A stretch of DNA of 64,000 bases, from assembly GCA_963921935.1 (NCBI GenBank), contig OY998175.1, forward strand, positions 149,411,309 to 149,475,308, given 5' to 3'. Shown in pieces: positions 23,128-35,152 of this stretch; the stretch's first letter is position 1, and each line of letters starts with the position of its first letter. The stretch is from Galeruca laticollis (taxonomy: Eukaryota > Arthropoda > Insecta > Coleoptera > Chrysomelidae). The notes below the pieces were generated by a model. The model did not search any database. It was not told the origin of the DNA and saw only the letters and a program-made list of their open reading frames with translations. The translations under genes were made by a program, and so were the position numbers.

Positions 23128-23345
23128 TTTAGACGTTACCTACTACGGAGAACAACACACAGAAACGCAATTGACGAAAGCTTACTGCTAACTAATGCCC
23201 TGGCGCGGGTGTTTGTTGATGCAGTGGGAGTTTCGGGAATTACACAAACAATTACTCGAGTCACAGCGGGTCGTTGCAGATGACTGACTAAGTCGCTAAC
23301 TAACCGATCTTCGGGCGGCCTCGCTTGTATTTATACCCACCTGCA

Positions 23346-23903
23346 AGGATTGTTCGGGAATTGGATCTTTCCGTTTTTTTCGAGAAAACAGAACAATGAA
23401 TCGAAAATGCGAGAGTGTCTGGAAGTTTCGAGCGAATATGAGTCATATGTTTATGTCCAGAATACTATTGTCTTTCGAATATCGACGCAGGTAGTTTTTA
23501 TGCTGGTCGTCACATTACGAAGTAAGAACGCGTTCAAACATTCTCACTGCGGCACTATTCAATTCATGGGAATCTATAATTGGAGATTTTTATTGTATAA
23601 CGGCGTTCGTATTCGTCTTGTATTTTGGATAAGATATGCAGTTAAAGTGAATTATCTATTGAGTTATAAATAAATATAATTTGCTGAACATTTGAAATTT
23701 GATTTTCAGCAATTTATATTAACTTGGACCATCGCGTTAAAATAATTTCAGTATTTCGTTTTGTTAAGTTAAAGTAAATATAAGGTTTTCCAGTTTTTAA
23801 CCTTTTTAGTTTTTTGTTCAATTAAAGTATCGCTTAAAAAGCTGGTGGCGTCCAATTTAATATCGATTGTTCACCGCATCCCAGTGATTTCTATAAAAAT
23901 ACA
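23346..23903. other. Unassigned stretch with a 107-codon open frame
   Basis: The frame at 23350-23673 (plus) gives no family resemblance, and the sequence around it is AT-rich. It may be the 5-prime non-coding end of the hAT element. I see no support for a gene. Confidence 0.4.
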
Positions 23904-24165
23904 TTAACTGGAGTCAAATACCACAACCTGAGGAAAAATCCCAAGCCGGTGGAGAACATATGTGACAAGTATATTCAGCAACTCGTCTACCATAATTGTC
24001 CAAAGAAGGGGTGAAAGTACACCTCCATGGGGACATCCTCTGGCGGGCCAAAATCTGAGCGTCACTACTTGCAGAGGTGCTGAAATGTTGCGGTGTGTCA
24101 ACATTTTGTTGATCCAATTACAAATTACGTGGCCATGTACTATATTCAGTTTTGGCACCAAGTGA
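23904..24165 (-). pseudogene. LINE reverse transcriptase fragment
   Basis: The minus strand reads ICNWINKMLTHRNISAPL and RFWPARGCPHGGVLSPLLW followed by MVDELLNILV. This is the conserved box 4 (ARGCPQGGVLSPLLW) of R1/I-group reverse transcriptases, with Q changed to H. The YADD box that should follow is gone. Orientation and family fit the C-terminal half at 19040-20640, so the two may be one element separated by the hAT insertion. Confidence 0.75.
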
Positions 24166-26129
24166 CTTTTACTACATACAAGTCTAAAAATTCAGCTTAT
24201 AGGACACTGATTTTTATTGCACGAGGAAGTGTTAGAATACGTAAACAAGTTTGCAGAGAAATAGACGGAAAACTGTAAAAAAGGAAACTTTGTTAAGGAA
24301 TAAATCTAAATTTTAAGACAAAATTCCCCTCGTGCTATCTGCTAAATTAAAAAAAATATTCTGTATGATTGACTTTCATTTAATATAAACGATTTTCGAT
24401 TCTTTCACTTCGACATACGATATCTCAAAAATACTGCTTTTTAAAAACTTCATCAAATAGTGGTTAAGCGAAATAAAACGTGACATTTTTATTGAAATCA
24501 ACATATATTTTCAAAACTCGAAAAATACATCCTAAACCTAATTTTATCTAAATTTAATAAAAAAATTCTCCTTAAATTATAAATAACCTTTAAAGGCACC
24601 AAACCTTACATTCTGTATATACAAAAATAGTATACATATTAGATTTCTTTGGTCTCGTAAGCTGCATGACGTTTTACTAAAAACTTTCGATTTCCACAGA
24701 AAATTTATCAGTAAAACTAAAAAAAGTGCAATACTAAACAAAAGTGCAATTTTTACAAAAATTTTACAAGTTCAACCAACAAAAAAAGTAAAAAATAATT
24801 TTTTTCAAGCTTTCGAACACAATTTTCTTAAACATCAACAGTATTGTATCTAAAAAATATTGTAACCAACTCTTCAGCTTCAGAACTAGCGCACATTATA
24901 AAACATTACTCAACAATTTTTACGCCTAACTCGATTGAACCTTGTATTCTCAAATATACATCAATATACTGGCCAGTGGTCATGATTCGGACGCCATATT
25001 GTACTAGTGAGAAAAGTGTCGGAACTAATCAACTGTATGGCTTCGATTCATGACGTCATTACAATTGATGCGTATAATATTGATGTATAATTCGGAATAC
25101 ACCGATAATATAGTAGTTGTAACCTTCAAACAAGACGGTGTCAACTGATTTTAAACACTGTCAGACCGACACTAATTTAGCAGTTGAGGAAAACATGAAG
25201 AAATAGTCCATACTAGTGTATTGTTTATCAAACGAGGCGCACCCGAGTTAGATAATGTTCTCAAGTTGCAGAAAATGCTTTTCGACGAGTAAAACACTAT
25301 AACCATGGCTTACTACATAGGATGTACAAGAAGTTTGAAAGAGTTGAAATATCTTTAAAGTGATCTCGAGGAAATCTGCGATTTACCATGCTTGTTTTAG
25401 CATCTACCTTAATATTACAATTGAACGTTTCTAAGCTGTGATATGAATATTGTATAAAATCCTAAAAATGAAATCTAACACCGCAACCATAATTTCATTT
25501 AATTATTAATTTACAAACTTTGAATAACGCGATACAAAGAAATTATGATTTAATATCTGAAACTGCAACCACTAACGTTCGTCACTATTGATGAAAGTTA
25601 ACGTTATGGGAAATTCTATCACTGGTGTCGGAAAATGACGTTTTCGGTTGAAGTAAAACGTGACGAAAGTTTTGATTTTTAATGGTTATAGAAAAAATTG
25701 TGTTTGAAGTCACGTAATATAGCAGGATATGGTTAACTATATCAGAAGGCAATGCATTCACTAGTTTCAGGAATATTTTTCCATAGGCAATCTGGGTGCT
25801 TACGGCCAATCAGAAACAACAGCGTCCCGTAGATTCTCAGTTGTCTTAATAAAATTCACAAAAATGTTGTACAAAATAGGACAATATATGGAAAATGTGT
25901 CCATAATACAGGCCTGAAATAAAAATATAAACTGAAAAGGCAGCAGCCAAAGAAATCAGCAGTACTTCATATTTTAGAATACTTACTTGGTCCTATGAAT
26001 ACCAAGGAAAAGCAAAACAATTAATTGTAAATATTGAATTATTGAAGAAATTCAAACAACTCATCGTCGAATGCCAAATAAATGAGTGCAGTTCCATCAA
26101 AAGTAGATGGATACCATGGTCACACTGAA
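24166..26129. other. AT-rich stretch without recognisable gene
   Basis: No domain, hairpin or terminal repeat found. The frames at 24844-25053 and 25585-25809 have no family features. Confidence 0.55.
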
Positions 26130-26340
26130 CGATTTGCTTAGGTACCCACCTTATAGTCCAGATTTGACCCACTGTCGTACTGGCTGTTTGTAGTATACTT
26201 CAATAGTATGCTCCAAGGAAGATGTTTGACTTTAATTAAAAAGTGATTGATGAAGCCAAAATATATTTGAACCGATTGTTTCTGAGAGTTTTGAAATTGT
26301 GTTCGAAAATTAGAAACCCCACAGCAACATTTTATGCAAA
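26130..26340 (+). pseudogene. Mariner transposase C-terminal fragment
   Basis: DLLRYPPYSPDLTHCRTGCL holds the third catalytic D box (HPPYSPDLAPSDY in intact mariners), and a shifted frame continues FNSMLQGRCLT. The rest is missing. Confidence 0.6.
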
Positions 26341-27215
26341 TTGAACTGAATTTTGTTGTTATTGTTTTTAAAACTTCCTATATTGAAGTTTTTCGAGTAA
26401 GATATTTCGAATTAATCACTTAAATTTGGCATAATTAATTAAATAAATAGGTTTAGATGGTTCATTTAAATATATGCATATACAAAAGGTAAATAATTTT
26501 AAGGATAAGAATGAATACGTTACATGGGAATGAAGAATATGTGCTATTTTTGTTGCTGTGAGGTAATCAATTATTTTTCATAGGAAAATAAAATTAGAGA
26601 ATGTATCTGCACTTTTTGCAGTTCGCACTGGGACGACAACCGATTAAGTTATTGCAATTTAATCATTCTGCAATGACGATAAACATCTTTTATTTATTCA
26701 AAAATATCCTGCATCCTAATGTAAATTTCTTTAAGTAGTTCTGAAACATCTTTACTGACAATACTTTTTGATTTAACAATTTGAAACTTCAAGAGGACCA
26801 GTTTAAATGATGTTAATGATATTACTTTTATTTTCATTTAAAATACACGGTGAGCCAATACTAGTAGCGATCTTCAATTATATTGATTGATATTTATTAT
26901 AATTGGGAATATTTATACTTTTTACATTGTTTTCAACTGTATACGACCTCTAAATGGCTTAGCTACAAGTTTGTTAAGTATTTCTGTGCCACTTTCAATA
27001 AATGTTTGCCATGAAGTCATAATATGAATAGTATCTTATATTTATCAACGAGTTATGCTTTTCTGGTCTAGCCGGTACAAAATAAATTATCAATAAATTA
27101 AATATTGTGAATGTTACACCCGATTTATGATAATTGTGTTTAAAAATATTATGCGACGCCAATGATTCGTTATATTCTCAATTACTTTCTAATATCCATA
27201 TCAGAATGAATTTGG

Positions 27216-27419
27216 CTAATTACCTACCTTTGGAAAATTTGATAATCAATTAAAACTTGAAAAACGGTTACCGAATTAACAATATTTATAAAAACATGAA
27301 TTAACGACTTCAAATAAAGATAACATTTTTCGAAAATGTACTAATATATATTGACAAAAATAATATTCTAGACATAATCCAAGTTGCATCATTGTAACTA
27401 AAGGTAGGTAATTAGATGA
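27216..27419. repeat. Candidate miniature inverted-repeat element
   Basis: The left end ctaattacctacctttgg and the right end aaaggtaggtaattag are inverted complements with one or two mismatches, about 200 bp apart. No clear target duplication. Confidence 0.45.
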
Positions 27420-28495
27420 AAATAAAATATATTAGGCCTAAAATGAAGCGAGATAGGAACTAAAAATGGACATTCTGCATGCATTTTGATCTTTAAAAGA
27501 GCTTCATTCAAAATCCACTAACAAGTATTTGGTGGCTTTTAAAGGGACATCGGTGAAAAATGTTTCACTATACCTATGAATTTAGTATTCTTCCAATGGT
27601 GCTACATCTCTGTTGAACCTAGTAATGTTTGCCTCCAAAGATATCTTTCTCTTTGCCAGTTTTTACACCAAGTAGCTTTTTTGTATTTTTTTGTTAATTA
27701 GAGCTATTGTGCACTTGGACGTCTTCGTTTATACAAAAAATTAGGCGTCTCAAGAATCAAGAAACTCTCTTTTGAAATATTTATCTCTGAATAAGAGTTA
27801 AGCTTGGCAGCGTAGCATTTTGTTAATTACTTCATAGCTTGAGTAATTATGATCAATTACCAAAGTATTTTATTGGAATTTTGTAATTCACGCAAATACT
27901 CCCTTAACCTATAACAAACTGTAATGTTCATTATTTGTAGAATAAAATACAGCGTTGCTGAGTTCGATGATGTAATTTTTAATTATATCACAGCTATTTA
28001 GAACAAATATTAAATATAAGACGAGATAATCAATGAATTAATAATTTGTCAAACACAAAGAAAGATTGCTAACTGTCAATATAATACTTATAAAACAATA
28101 GAGGAGGAGGATAATATTCGAAAAGCATTTGGTGTACTGAATCTTTATCTCAACAGTGGTTAATTACATGAATTATTATGATCGTATAAAGAATTTTTCA
28201 TTGACAAATCTTTGTTTTTTTTATTGAATCGGAAACTCCAATAAAACAACATAGAGGATGATGTATTAGAAATAAATCAATCACTACTAAAAAAAACAAT
28301 CACATAATTCGATCATTCGATTATATTATTAAGATTAAAACTCGATTTTGCTGTATCGATTGTCTCCCAGCATTCGAATGATTTGGTAACAACTACTCCT
28401 ACCTTAGACTAGACTGGTCAATGTCCCGCGCTATTGAACTATGTACAACATTTTATTTGCGGATAAAACAAAACACGATAGTGTAATGACAAAAT

Positions 28496-28522
28496 TATAA
28501 TAATAATAATAATAATAATAAG
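28496..28522. repeat. (TAA)n microsatellite
   Basis: About nine TAA units. Confidence 0.85.
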
Positions 28523-29002
28523 TACAAATATTTACATTTAATAAAAAAATTCACTAGAATTATAACTCTAAGCGTACATCTTTGCTTTGGTCATTTTTGG
28601 ACGGCTTACATTTATTAGTTATGGCATTAAAATGGCCAGAGGATTTTTAATGGCAACTATAGCTCACGGATATATATTTTTTTTCATTTCATTAGAACAC
28701 GTATAAACGGAAAAAAATACAATTGTATTAAAATACATAATTTTAATAAATTATTTTCAGACAAAACAAAAACTGCGTAAGTAAAATTATTTTGTATAAT
28801 TCACTTTCATCAATCATGAATCTTACTTTTCAAGTACTTCATATTCTTTAATTTATTTAATGGGTACTGTCACTGCAAATTTGCATTGCATCACTTCACA
28901 ATTTACACATGCCAGAATATTTGTATGGTTGTTTATTTTTTATACAAAATTTGTTTTCCGTTCATACGAGTATTCTTTTGATTAATTTTTTAATTACGAC
29001 AT

Positions 29003-29323
29003 TATATGGGGTGTCCCAATAAGAGCACGATTCGAATTTGACGCCATAACAGAAACATGATAACAGTATGGCCCATACTGGATGGTAAGGACCTGAATGA
29101 CATGTGGTTTCAGCAGGACGGCACCACCTGCTGCATCGCTCACCAAATAATCGATTTATTGGAGCAACAATTTCCAAACCGAATGATTTCCTCAACGCCT
29201 TATCGGTGAGTTAGAGCCCCCAATTTTGTCAAAATGTCATGGAAACATTAATGAAAAGAGCCATCATTCGTTGAAGTTTTTATTTTTAAATTAATTCGTG
29301 CACTTTTTTGGGGCACCCTTTAC
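29003..29323 (+). mobile_element. Internally deleted mariner, about 320 bp
   Basis: The left end tatggggtgtcccaataaga and the right end (read inward: aagggtgccccaaaaaagtg) are inverted repeats that share gcacga at their inner edge. TA flanks both ends. Between them is a scrap of transposase, LDGKDLNDMWFQQDGTT, with the second catalytic D, then LLEQQFPNRMISS. The rest of the gene is missing, so this is a non-autonomous deletion derivative of a mariner-like element. Confidence 0.7.
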
Positions 29324-29786
29324 AACAAACATACATAACTACTAGTTCATTTTGAGAAGTTATGAATTTACAACAAAAAATCAACAAGGACAAAACAATT
29401 CATATTCTATAAAAAACATTGTTGAGTATATTTGGAAAATTCGTAAACAAAAAAATCTATTGTTGTACACTAACATAAATAAATTGGTTGTAATTTCAGG
29501 CTCATTAGATTCTCTCAGTCCATATTACACCAATTCCAACAAACAAACATAGACAATTAAGAGAAGCACAAAACAACAAAATAAGTATACGTTGCATTGA
29601 CATAACGAAAATTTATGGAATGTAAGTTGTAAAAAACCTATTTCTTTACTGGAGTTATATTTTTGCTTTAGTTATGTACAGTAAGATCCCGCTGTTTTCA
29701 TAGAAATAGTGGAATCCCCTGAAAATGGCATCCTTCACTTCTTTCTCCGGTAGTATTATTATTGAAAATTTATAATCACAGTAAAG
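29324..29786. other. No gene seen
   Basis: AT-rich. The 66-codon frame at 29352-29552 has no recognisable features. Confidence 0.5.
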
Positions 29787-30036
29787 TTAAAACAAAAAGT
29801 AGAATTGAAGCTTATAGTTCCAAATCGAGGACGGTTTTGATAGATTTATACATCGAAATAATCTTAATAACAAACAGATTACCAGAAGAAGAAGCAGGTG
29901 AAGTTGATAAACAGCAGCTGAACTGCCACCGACGTTAAAAACAGTAATTGATTGAGTAGAATATCCTCTAAGATCAGTTATATCTAAAAAATACATTTCT
30001 ATATCGTGAGGAAAAACGTCACAAGGATTTAATGCT
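29787..30036 (-). CDS. Candidate terminal exon with a hydrophobic C-terminal segment
   Basis: On the minus strand a good acceptor (ctttgacag) at about 30027 opens a frame that reads ALNPCDVFPHDIEMYFLDI, TDLRGYSTQSITVFNVGGSS, then a strongly hydrophobic LHLLLLLVICLLLRLF and a short polar tail. Unlike the surrounding chance frames, it has balanced codon use and ordinary amino-acid composition. The hydrophobic stretch could be a membrane anchor or a GPI signal. I do not recognise the protein. No upstream exon could be matched, so this is a candidate only. Confidence 0.33.
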
Positions 30037-30811
30037 GTCAAAGATCGAAATATTCAAAATAATAATACAAATAATTGATCCATACATCAAACGTTAAATA
30101 CCCCAATAAGGGCCCCGTTTAGGGAAAGGGACTGATTGACAAAACTATAACGTCTCTGTATGTTATAAACACGGTGATCCTTTCACGGAAGTTGAGTTTT
30201 TAAATACGCGTTTTGAATTACCTTGAATATTACAAATTATTTTGTCGACAAATGTAGAACATTAAAATATTGTAATAAACAAAATATTTACAATTCTATC
30301 ACTCATAACGATACGGGGTATCAAATTCGACACTCTTTCGTAATAAAAATGGTTACATCTTGTAGAATACTTGATGTATGGAAAATTGGGATATATATAA
30401 ATGCCATATAAAATAGGAGGCTAAAAAAATTTGAGATCATTTAGGGCATATCTGAAAGCCTCTTTCCCCACATTTTCATATTTTAGGTATGTAAAGTTCC
30501 TATAAAACGTCTAATCGGAACTCACAAAAATTACCCTAAATAAAAGCGGGTAAATTTTTATTGTCAGCTCATAGAACTGGAATACTAGATTCTAAATAAT
30601 TTTCTACAAATTAAAACGAATCAATAAATTCATTTTCGAGTGATAAACTCGAAAAAAGTTTTAGAAATCCTCTAAATTTTCCATATATACCTACTAACTG
30701 TTTATAATTTCTGCGCAATTCTCTTAAAAAATAGAACACAATACAAGTGTCAAAAATGGCCTTTCGATTATTTCATAATATAAATTGTCTCTAAAATAAA
30801 CCACAACATAT
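30037..30811. other. No gene seen
   Basis: AT-rich DNA between the candidate exon and the zinc-finger exon. If transcription runs on the minus strand from 31074, its start would be the 3-prime untranslated region of that gene. Confidence 0.4.
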
Positions 30812-31074
30812 TTAACTACTACTGCTGACTTCACCTTTGACACTGTCCAACGAAACGTCGTGTGTTCTGTTGTTGTACATAGCCAGTATAGCTTCAGGCA
30901 CGTCAGGATGCATCGTTTCCCTGTGTCTTCTTAAATCTACTTTCCTCTGGAACGCTTTTATACACAAACCACACGAGAACGGTTTGTATCCGGAATGTTT
31001 GCGCATGTGCGTGATGAGATTAGACGATTGGCTGAAGGCTTTCTTACATACGACGCATTTATGTGGTTTCTCGC
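30812..31074 (-). CDS. sens-like: Senseless/Gfi1-type zinc-finger protein, terminal coding exon
   Basis: A polypyrimidine-like tract and acceptor (tttttgttgcag) end at 31075, and the exon opens GEKPHKCVVCKKAFSQSSNL. It carries two C2H2 fingers, C-x2-C...SSNLITHMRKH and C-x2-C...RKVDLRRHRETMH, then a 25-residue tail and a stop at 30812. The RKVDLRRHRET-x-H finger is diagnostic of the last finger of the Gfi1/Senseless family, nuclear repressor-activators that bind DNA and steer sensory neuron fate in insects. Both fingers keep all Cys and His ligands and there is no stop, so this looks like a functional host exon. The earlier fingers and N-terminus would lie to the right on the minus strand. 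I did not find them in this window, so the gene is partial here. Orthology to sens versus sens-2 cannot be decided. Confidence 0.8.
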
Positions 31075-31160
31075 CTGCAACAAAAAGGATTTAATTAGGA
31101 TTATAAGAATTAGTGATAGAGATTCATTTACGTCTAGAGAATTATATCATGAAATCGTTT

Positions 31161-31246
31161 TGTTGCGCATGTGTCTTTTGATGATGAAAATGATTGGTTT
31201 CCATCACAAATATACCTTGCGCTTATGTGGTTTCCTTCTACTGCAA
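31161..31246 (-). pseudogene. Possible decayed duplicate of the zinc-finger exon
   Basis: About 90 bp upstream of the exon, a minus-strand segment begins with ttgcag and contains aaaccacataa and cacatgcgcaa, both also present in the real exon with exactly the same 60-base spacing. Between them only scattered stretches match. In the aligned frame it reads RKPHKRKVYL, a stop, then IIKRHMRN. The zinc-binding cysteines are lost, so it cannot work as a finger. The similarity is suggestive but limited. Confidence 0.4.
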
Positions 31247-31479
31247 TAGAAGTATGCAGTTAGGGTCGTTGAGGGTTTCATAACGTAGGAAAACGTGGTA
31301 TCAGTTTACATTTGAAATATGTATGCATTTGAACTTGTTAAAGCTTAGTTTATATCGATTTGTACAAAGAATACTGGTAAAATTAGCGGAATCGGGTTGG
31401 TAGAATTTTTTTTGTTTATTTCGTCGTATGCAGAATGAATCACAAGTATGGAACGCTTTAATGGAAAAGCCATATAAAA

Positions 31480-32334
31480 TCAAATTGATCAAATTCTAGA
31501 CGCGTTTAATAATTTTCATCCCAAACTTCAGTTTATTTCAGAAATAGAAAATGAACTAAAAATTATTTTCTTAGACATGACAATCATACGACAAGAAGAC
31601 AGTGAAAAACTTAAAACAAAATGATATACCAAAAACACTTGGTCGGGTCGCTACCTAAATTACAATTCCCACCACCCAAATTCAAATAAAAACAGTGTTA
31701 TCATAAATTTAACCAATAGAGCGCTACTTCTAAAATCACCTGAATATAGATTCGATACCTTAAAGAAAGTAAAATAGGTTTTTTATGAAAATGGTTTCCC
31801 TGCAAAATTAATAAATAGAATTATAAAACAACGTACACATAAATTATATAATAGTAACATACCAGATAAAAAACAAATAAATAATAAAAGCATAAAAAAA
31901 TATACCGCTATGCCTTACACAGCAGAGTTATCGCCAAAAATGAAATATATCTTAGGTAAGCATGAAAACATTTGTTATCATCCTTGTTCACATCATAGAA
32001 AAGTGAAGTTCCATCAAAAATGAAATCGAATGTCATTTACTCCATACCCTGCTTAAATTACCCCAAAAAGTACATAGGTATGACTTCAAAATTCCTTCAT
32101 AATAAGCTAAACGGGCACAAATATACTAAACATGCCTCAACAGCTTTACACAAACATGAATCTAGCGAAAAACACGATTTTAACTTTTCGAACACCAAAA
32201 TTCTAATGCAAGACAGCAACTACCAAAAACTTCTAATGAAAGAAATGATATACATAAAAAAGAAACAGCATACAGTTAATGATAAGCAAGACACAAATCA
32301 TTTGAGCCATATCTATCACAATTTAATACTGTAA
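31480..32334 (+). pseudogene. Penelope-like element, RT C-terminus plus GIY-YIG
   Basis: The plus strand reads IIFLDMTIIRQEDSEKLKTK, a stop, then SGRYLNYNSHHPNSNKNSVI, NLTNRALLLKSPEYRFDTL and PYTAELSPKMKYILGK. These are the late reverse transcriptase and linker of Penelope-like elements. After a frameshift near 32010 the frame continues NVIYSIPCLNYPKKYIGMTS, the GIY-YIG nuclease core, and HKHESSEKHDFNFSNTKIL to a stop at 32334. The N-terminal catalytic part is missing. A few in-frame stops show it is dead, but the protein is otherwise well kept, so insertion is fairly recent. Confidence 0.85.
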
Positions 32335-32803
32335 ACAGCCAATAAATATTATTTCTATTGATGACCACCTATTTCTATTTTAATAATTGATATACACCTT
32401 AACTCTCGACAAATAAAAAACTAACAAGATCGGAACACATATTTCTAAAGGAAAAAACGAAAACAATATAGAACCGTCGGTCTTTCCATTCCTTATTTTA
32501 GCGTAAAAATGTCAACATCGAGGTACGTGCCACAATAAAACTTAATTTAGAAATTTTATTCCTGCATGTGAATTAGAGAACTTTTTAATTTTTAATTGTT
32601 AATGTCTTAATTGTAAACCATCAAATTTCAATTTAATTGGTTATACTCGTAGGTACTGTTGAACACAATAAAACAATATTTGAAAACCCTACTATGATAG
32701 GCAAAACGCCACAAGATATTCGTATTTTTTCCATGAAACCTATACTCAAGAAAATTCCAAAAAAGATAAATATATTTATATATAATGGTTTAAAAAATGT
32801 TAC

Positions 32804-32871
<68 letters not shown>

Positions 32872-34520
32872 TGGTCCCTGTATCCTGCATATTGACACTT
32901 TTGATTGATATATTTTGAATTTAAAGTAGTTTGATCTCTAACCTCTCCGTATTACCACATTTTTAGTTGATTTTCAATAAACTATTTTATTATTAAAACT
33001 GAAATGATTACAAAATGGAAGCTACTGTTTTCAATATATTAATAAAGTGTTCGTCATTTAAAATAAATAACAACTACTATCTATGTAACGGTTGTTTCAA
33101 TCAATAAATAATTCCAAACTGAAAAACAACCACAGAAGCAATTATTCAATTATATGTTTGATTAAAAATGATAGACGATCCTTTTGATGTAAGGTAGATA
33201 TACAAGTTCGTTACACAGTTTTCTACTAAACTTTATTAATCAGTCCCCCAAGGATCAAACGAACATTCTAAGGTCGTTATAGGCCATGCAGGTGGCTAGG
33301 AAATACAAACAAAATCCTTTCTGACCTGTATTAATACGACCTTTGATAATAACGATTTATCTTTAAATAATATAAATTATATTTATTGCCTAATTTTTTT
33401 GAGTCAATATATTTGATTAAATCATCAACATTTTTCAAATAAAATATATTTTATATTTCGACGTAATATAATGACATTCTTATGGATTTAATTTTTAGTG
33501 TCAAAATGATATTGGTATTCTAAGTACTATAATCAAAAAGTATTTGCGTACACTAGGTAAAAATATGAAAAATTTGCTGACAACTAAATTTCATCATTAA
33601 AATTGAATATTACATTGTAGCAATTTTTTTTAACGCTAAAGCGTTTTTAAATTCATTTATTAGGTTGGATTACTCCCTCTCCACATCTTGTTGTTACAAT
33701 TTCTTGAGTGTCCTGACCTCGAAAGTTATTTTCTTCCATTTCACTCTGTTTCTTCATTTTTTTCTTCACACTTTGATTGCCATCTTTTTCGTATCCTCTT
33801 CTATCTGATTCCTCTATCTTTCTCTGGGTCTTATCTTTTTCATCGGTCATAGTAACATCCATTGTGCGATTCGTCTTATAATTTCTTCAGGTTTTCGTCT
33901 CATAATAATGTCCTGCATATACTTCACGAGTAGTTTTAAGTCTTCTTTCCCCAGTTCTTGTTATGTTCGACCGGGACATAGTAAGATAGTTCTCAGAATC
34001 TTTCTTTCCGTGTGATTCTCAAGTCTCCTTCTTCTTGTTTTTTTATTACCATTATTTCTTAACCATACGCGATTACTGATAATTTTAAAATCAATGAAAG
34101 TTATATATGTGTCGAAATTGGCCCATTTTACTGATTTTTTATTTAAAGAATTTCCGTTTCTTGTGCTCCACTTAAACCTATTATTATCCTTATAGCATAA
34201 ATATCTAGTTTATACTTGTTAAGTAATACAAATTTTGGATTATTATTAACCAGTACCTTCATTTGGTTATGATTATTTCATCATCATCATTGTTGTTCAA
34301 TCCCGGGGGATTATGTCTAGCCCAATAGAGCTGTGTTTAATCCTCATTTGTTATAGTTTTCCATCTTCTTCTGTCTCTGCACTCTGATTTCCAGTCTCTG
34401 ATTTTCAATGCTTTTATATCTTCCTCTGGTTGTCGTCTTTAATAGAACCCATGTTGGCATTCTCTTTAAGATTTCTGTTGGCTCTCTTCATAATGTGTAC
34501 CATCCGTTTCAGTCTCCTCT

Positions 34521-34525
<5 letters not shown>
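32335..34525. other. No confident gene; one long AT microsatellite
   Basis: Holds (AT)n at 32806-32866. Around 33650-34500 there are long, highly charged or pyrimidine-rich frames (for example K-, E- and D-rich on the minus strand). Their composition is like the C-terminal tails of RTE-type LINEs, but there is no diagnostic motif. Confidence 0.4.
32806..32866. repeat. (AT)n microsatellite
   Basis: About 60 bases of pure AT repeat. Confidence 0.95.
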
Positions 34526-34563
<38 letters not shown>

Positions 34564-34581
34564 TCGTTTCTTGTTGTACGT

Positions 34582-34619
<38 letters not shown>
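34526..34619. repeat. Duplicated (AT)n plus flank
   Basis: An AT run followed by agggttcgtttcttgttgta and cgtctt occurs twice in tandem. The second copy of the flank is the start of the Penelope-like left arm, so the first copy is a short duplication or an independent truncated end. Confidence 0.75.
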
Positions 34620-34621
<2 letters not shown>

Positions 34622-34979
34622 TCGTTTCTTGTTGTACGTCTTTAGGTTTTAAAAAACAGGGAAAAAATCCTGGCTCTCATTTCTTTATGTAGGAGAGAAA
34701 TTATATTTAGTCGACATTTTAGTCTTTAGTGGATGAAGGTTTTCCTGCAATTTGTGAAATGTGAGTTTAATTTTAAATCAACACTACAACCTTTGAAAAT
34801 GGAGACAATGCTCTTCGAAAGCTTGGGTAATGTACTATTTGATTCACTTTATCTCTAACCTGTAAAGTTTTTTTGGCTGCTATCCCCACGAGTTTGAGGT
34901 TTTTTTTTAACAAAGACCACTCTTTGAAGTTTTATTTTTTAACTAGTCAGCCGTGACCAACTGCCAACTTTTGGTTTTT

Positions 34980-34985
<6 letters not shown>
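34620..34985 (+). mobile_element. Penelope-like terminal sequence, left inverted arm (intron-less)
   Basis: This 366-bp arm is the near-exact inverted complement of 35153-35589. It contains cttcgaaagcttgggtaatg, which shares the cgaaagcttgg word with the Penelope-type end at 63500-63640. At 34789/34790 the sequence runs cactacaa|cctttg without interruption, exactly where the right arm holds a 72-bp intron. It is bounded on both sides by AT microsatellites, preferred insertion sites of this class. Confidence 0.7.
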
Positions 34986-35019
<34 letters not shown>

Positions 35020-35030
35020 ATTGTATTGGT

Positions 35031-35100
<70 letters not shown>

Positions 35101-35152
35101 ATATATATATATATATATATTGTATTGTATTGGTTGTATATATATATATATA
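34986..35152. repeat. Compound (AT)n centre of the inverted pair
   Basis: AT repeats with two copies of tgtattgtattggttg embedded. The long IYIYIY reading frames here are translations of the microsatellite and not genes. Confidence 0.9.

Larger units (their letters stand above)
20947..23345 (-). mobile_element. hAT element of the Buster/GTF2IRD2-like type
   Basis: The left end starts cagtggtggggaaat, the form typical of this hAT group (CAGTGG...). The transposase relic at 21178-23127 lies inside on the minus strand. The right boundary is uncertain; a tacccacctgc word near 23336 could be the decayed partner terminus. I could not find a convincing 8-bp target duplication. The element appears to sit between two parts of a minus-strand LINE. 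Confidence 0.55.
26341..29002. other. AT-rich stretch without recognisable gene
   Basis: Contains one candidate miniature element (27216-27419) and a TAA microsatellite (28496-28522), listed separately. No coding signal seen. Confidence 0.55.

Noticed and set aside
23350..23673. 107-codon open frame as a gene
   Set aside because: No motif, no splice context and a composition like the flanks; it is more likely non-coding sequence beside the hAT element.
32633..32890. Frames of 76-85 codons on both strands ending in IYIYIY
   Set aside because: Half of each is microsatellite and the remainder has no family features.
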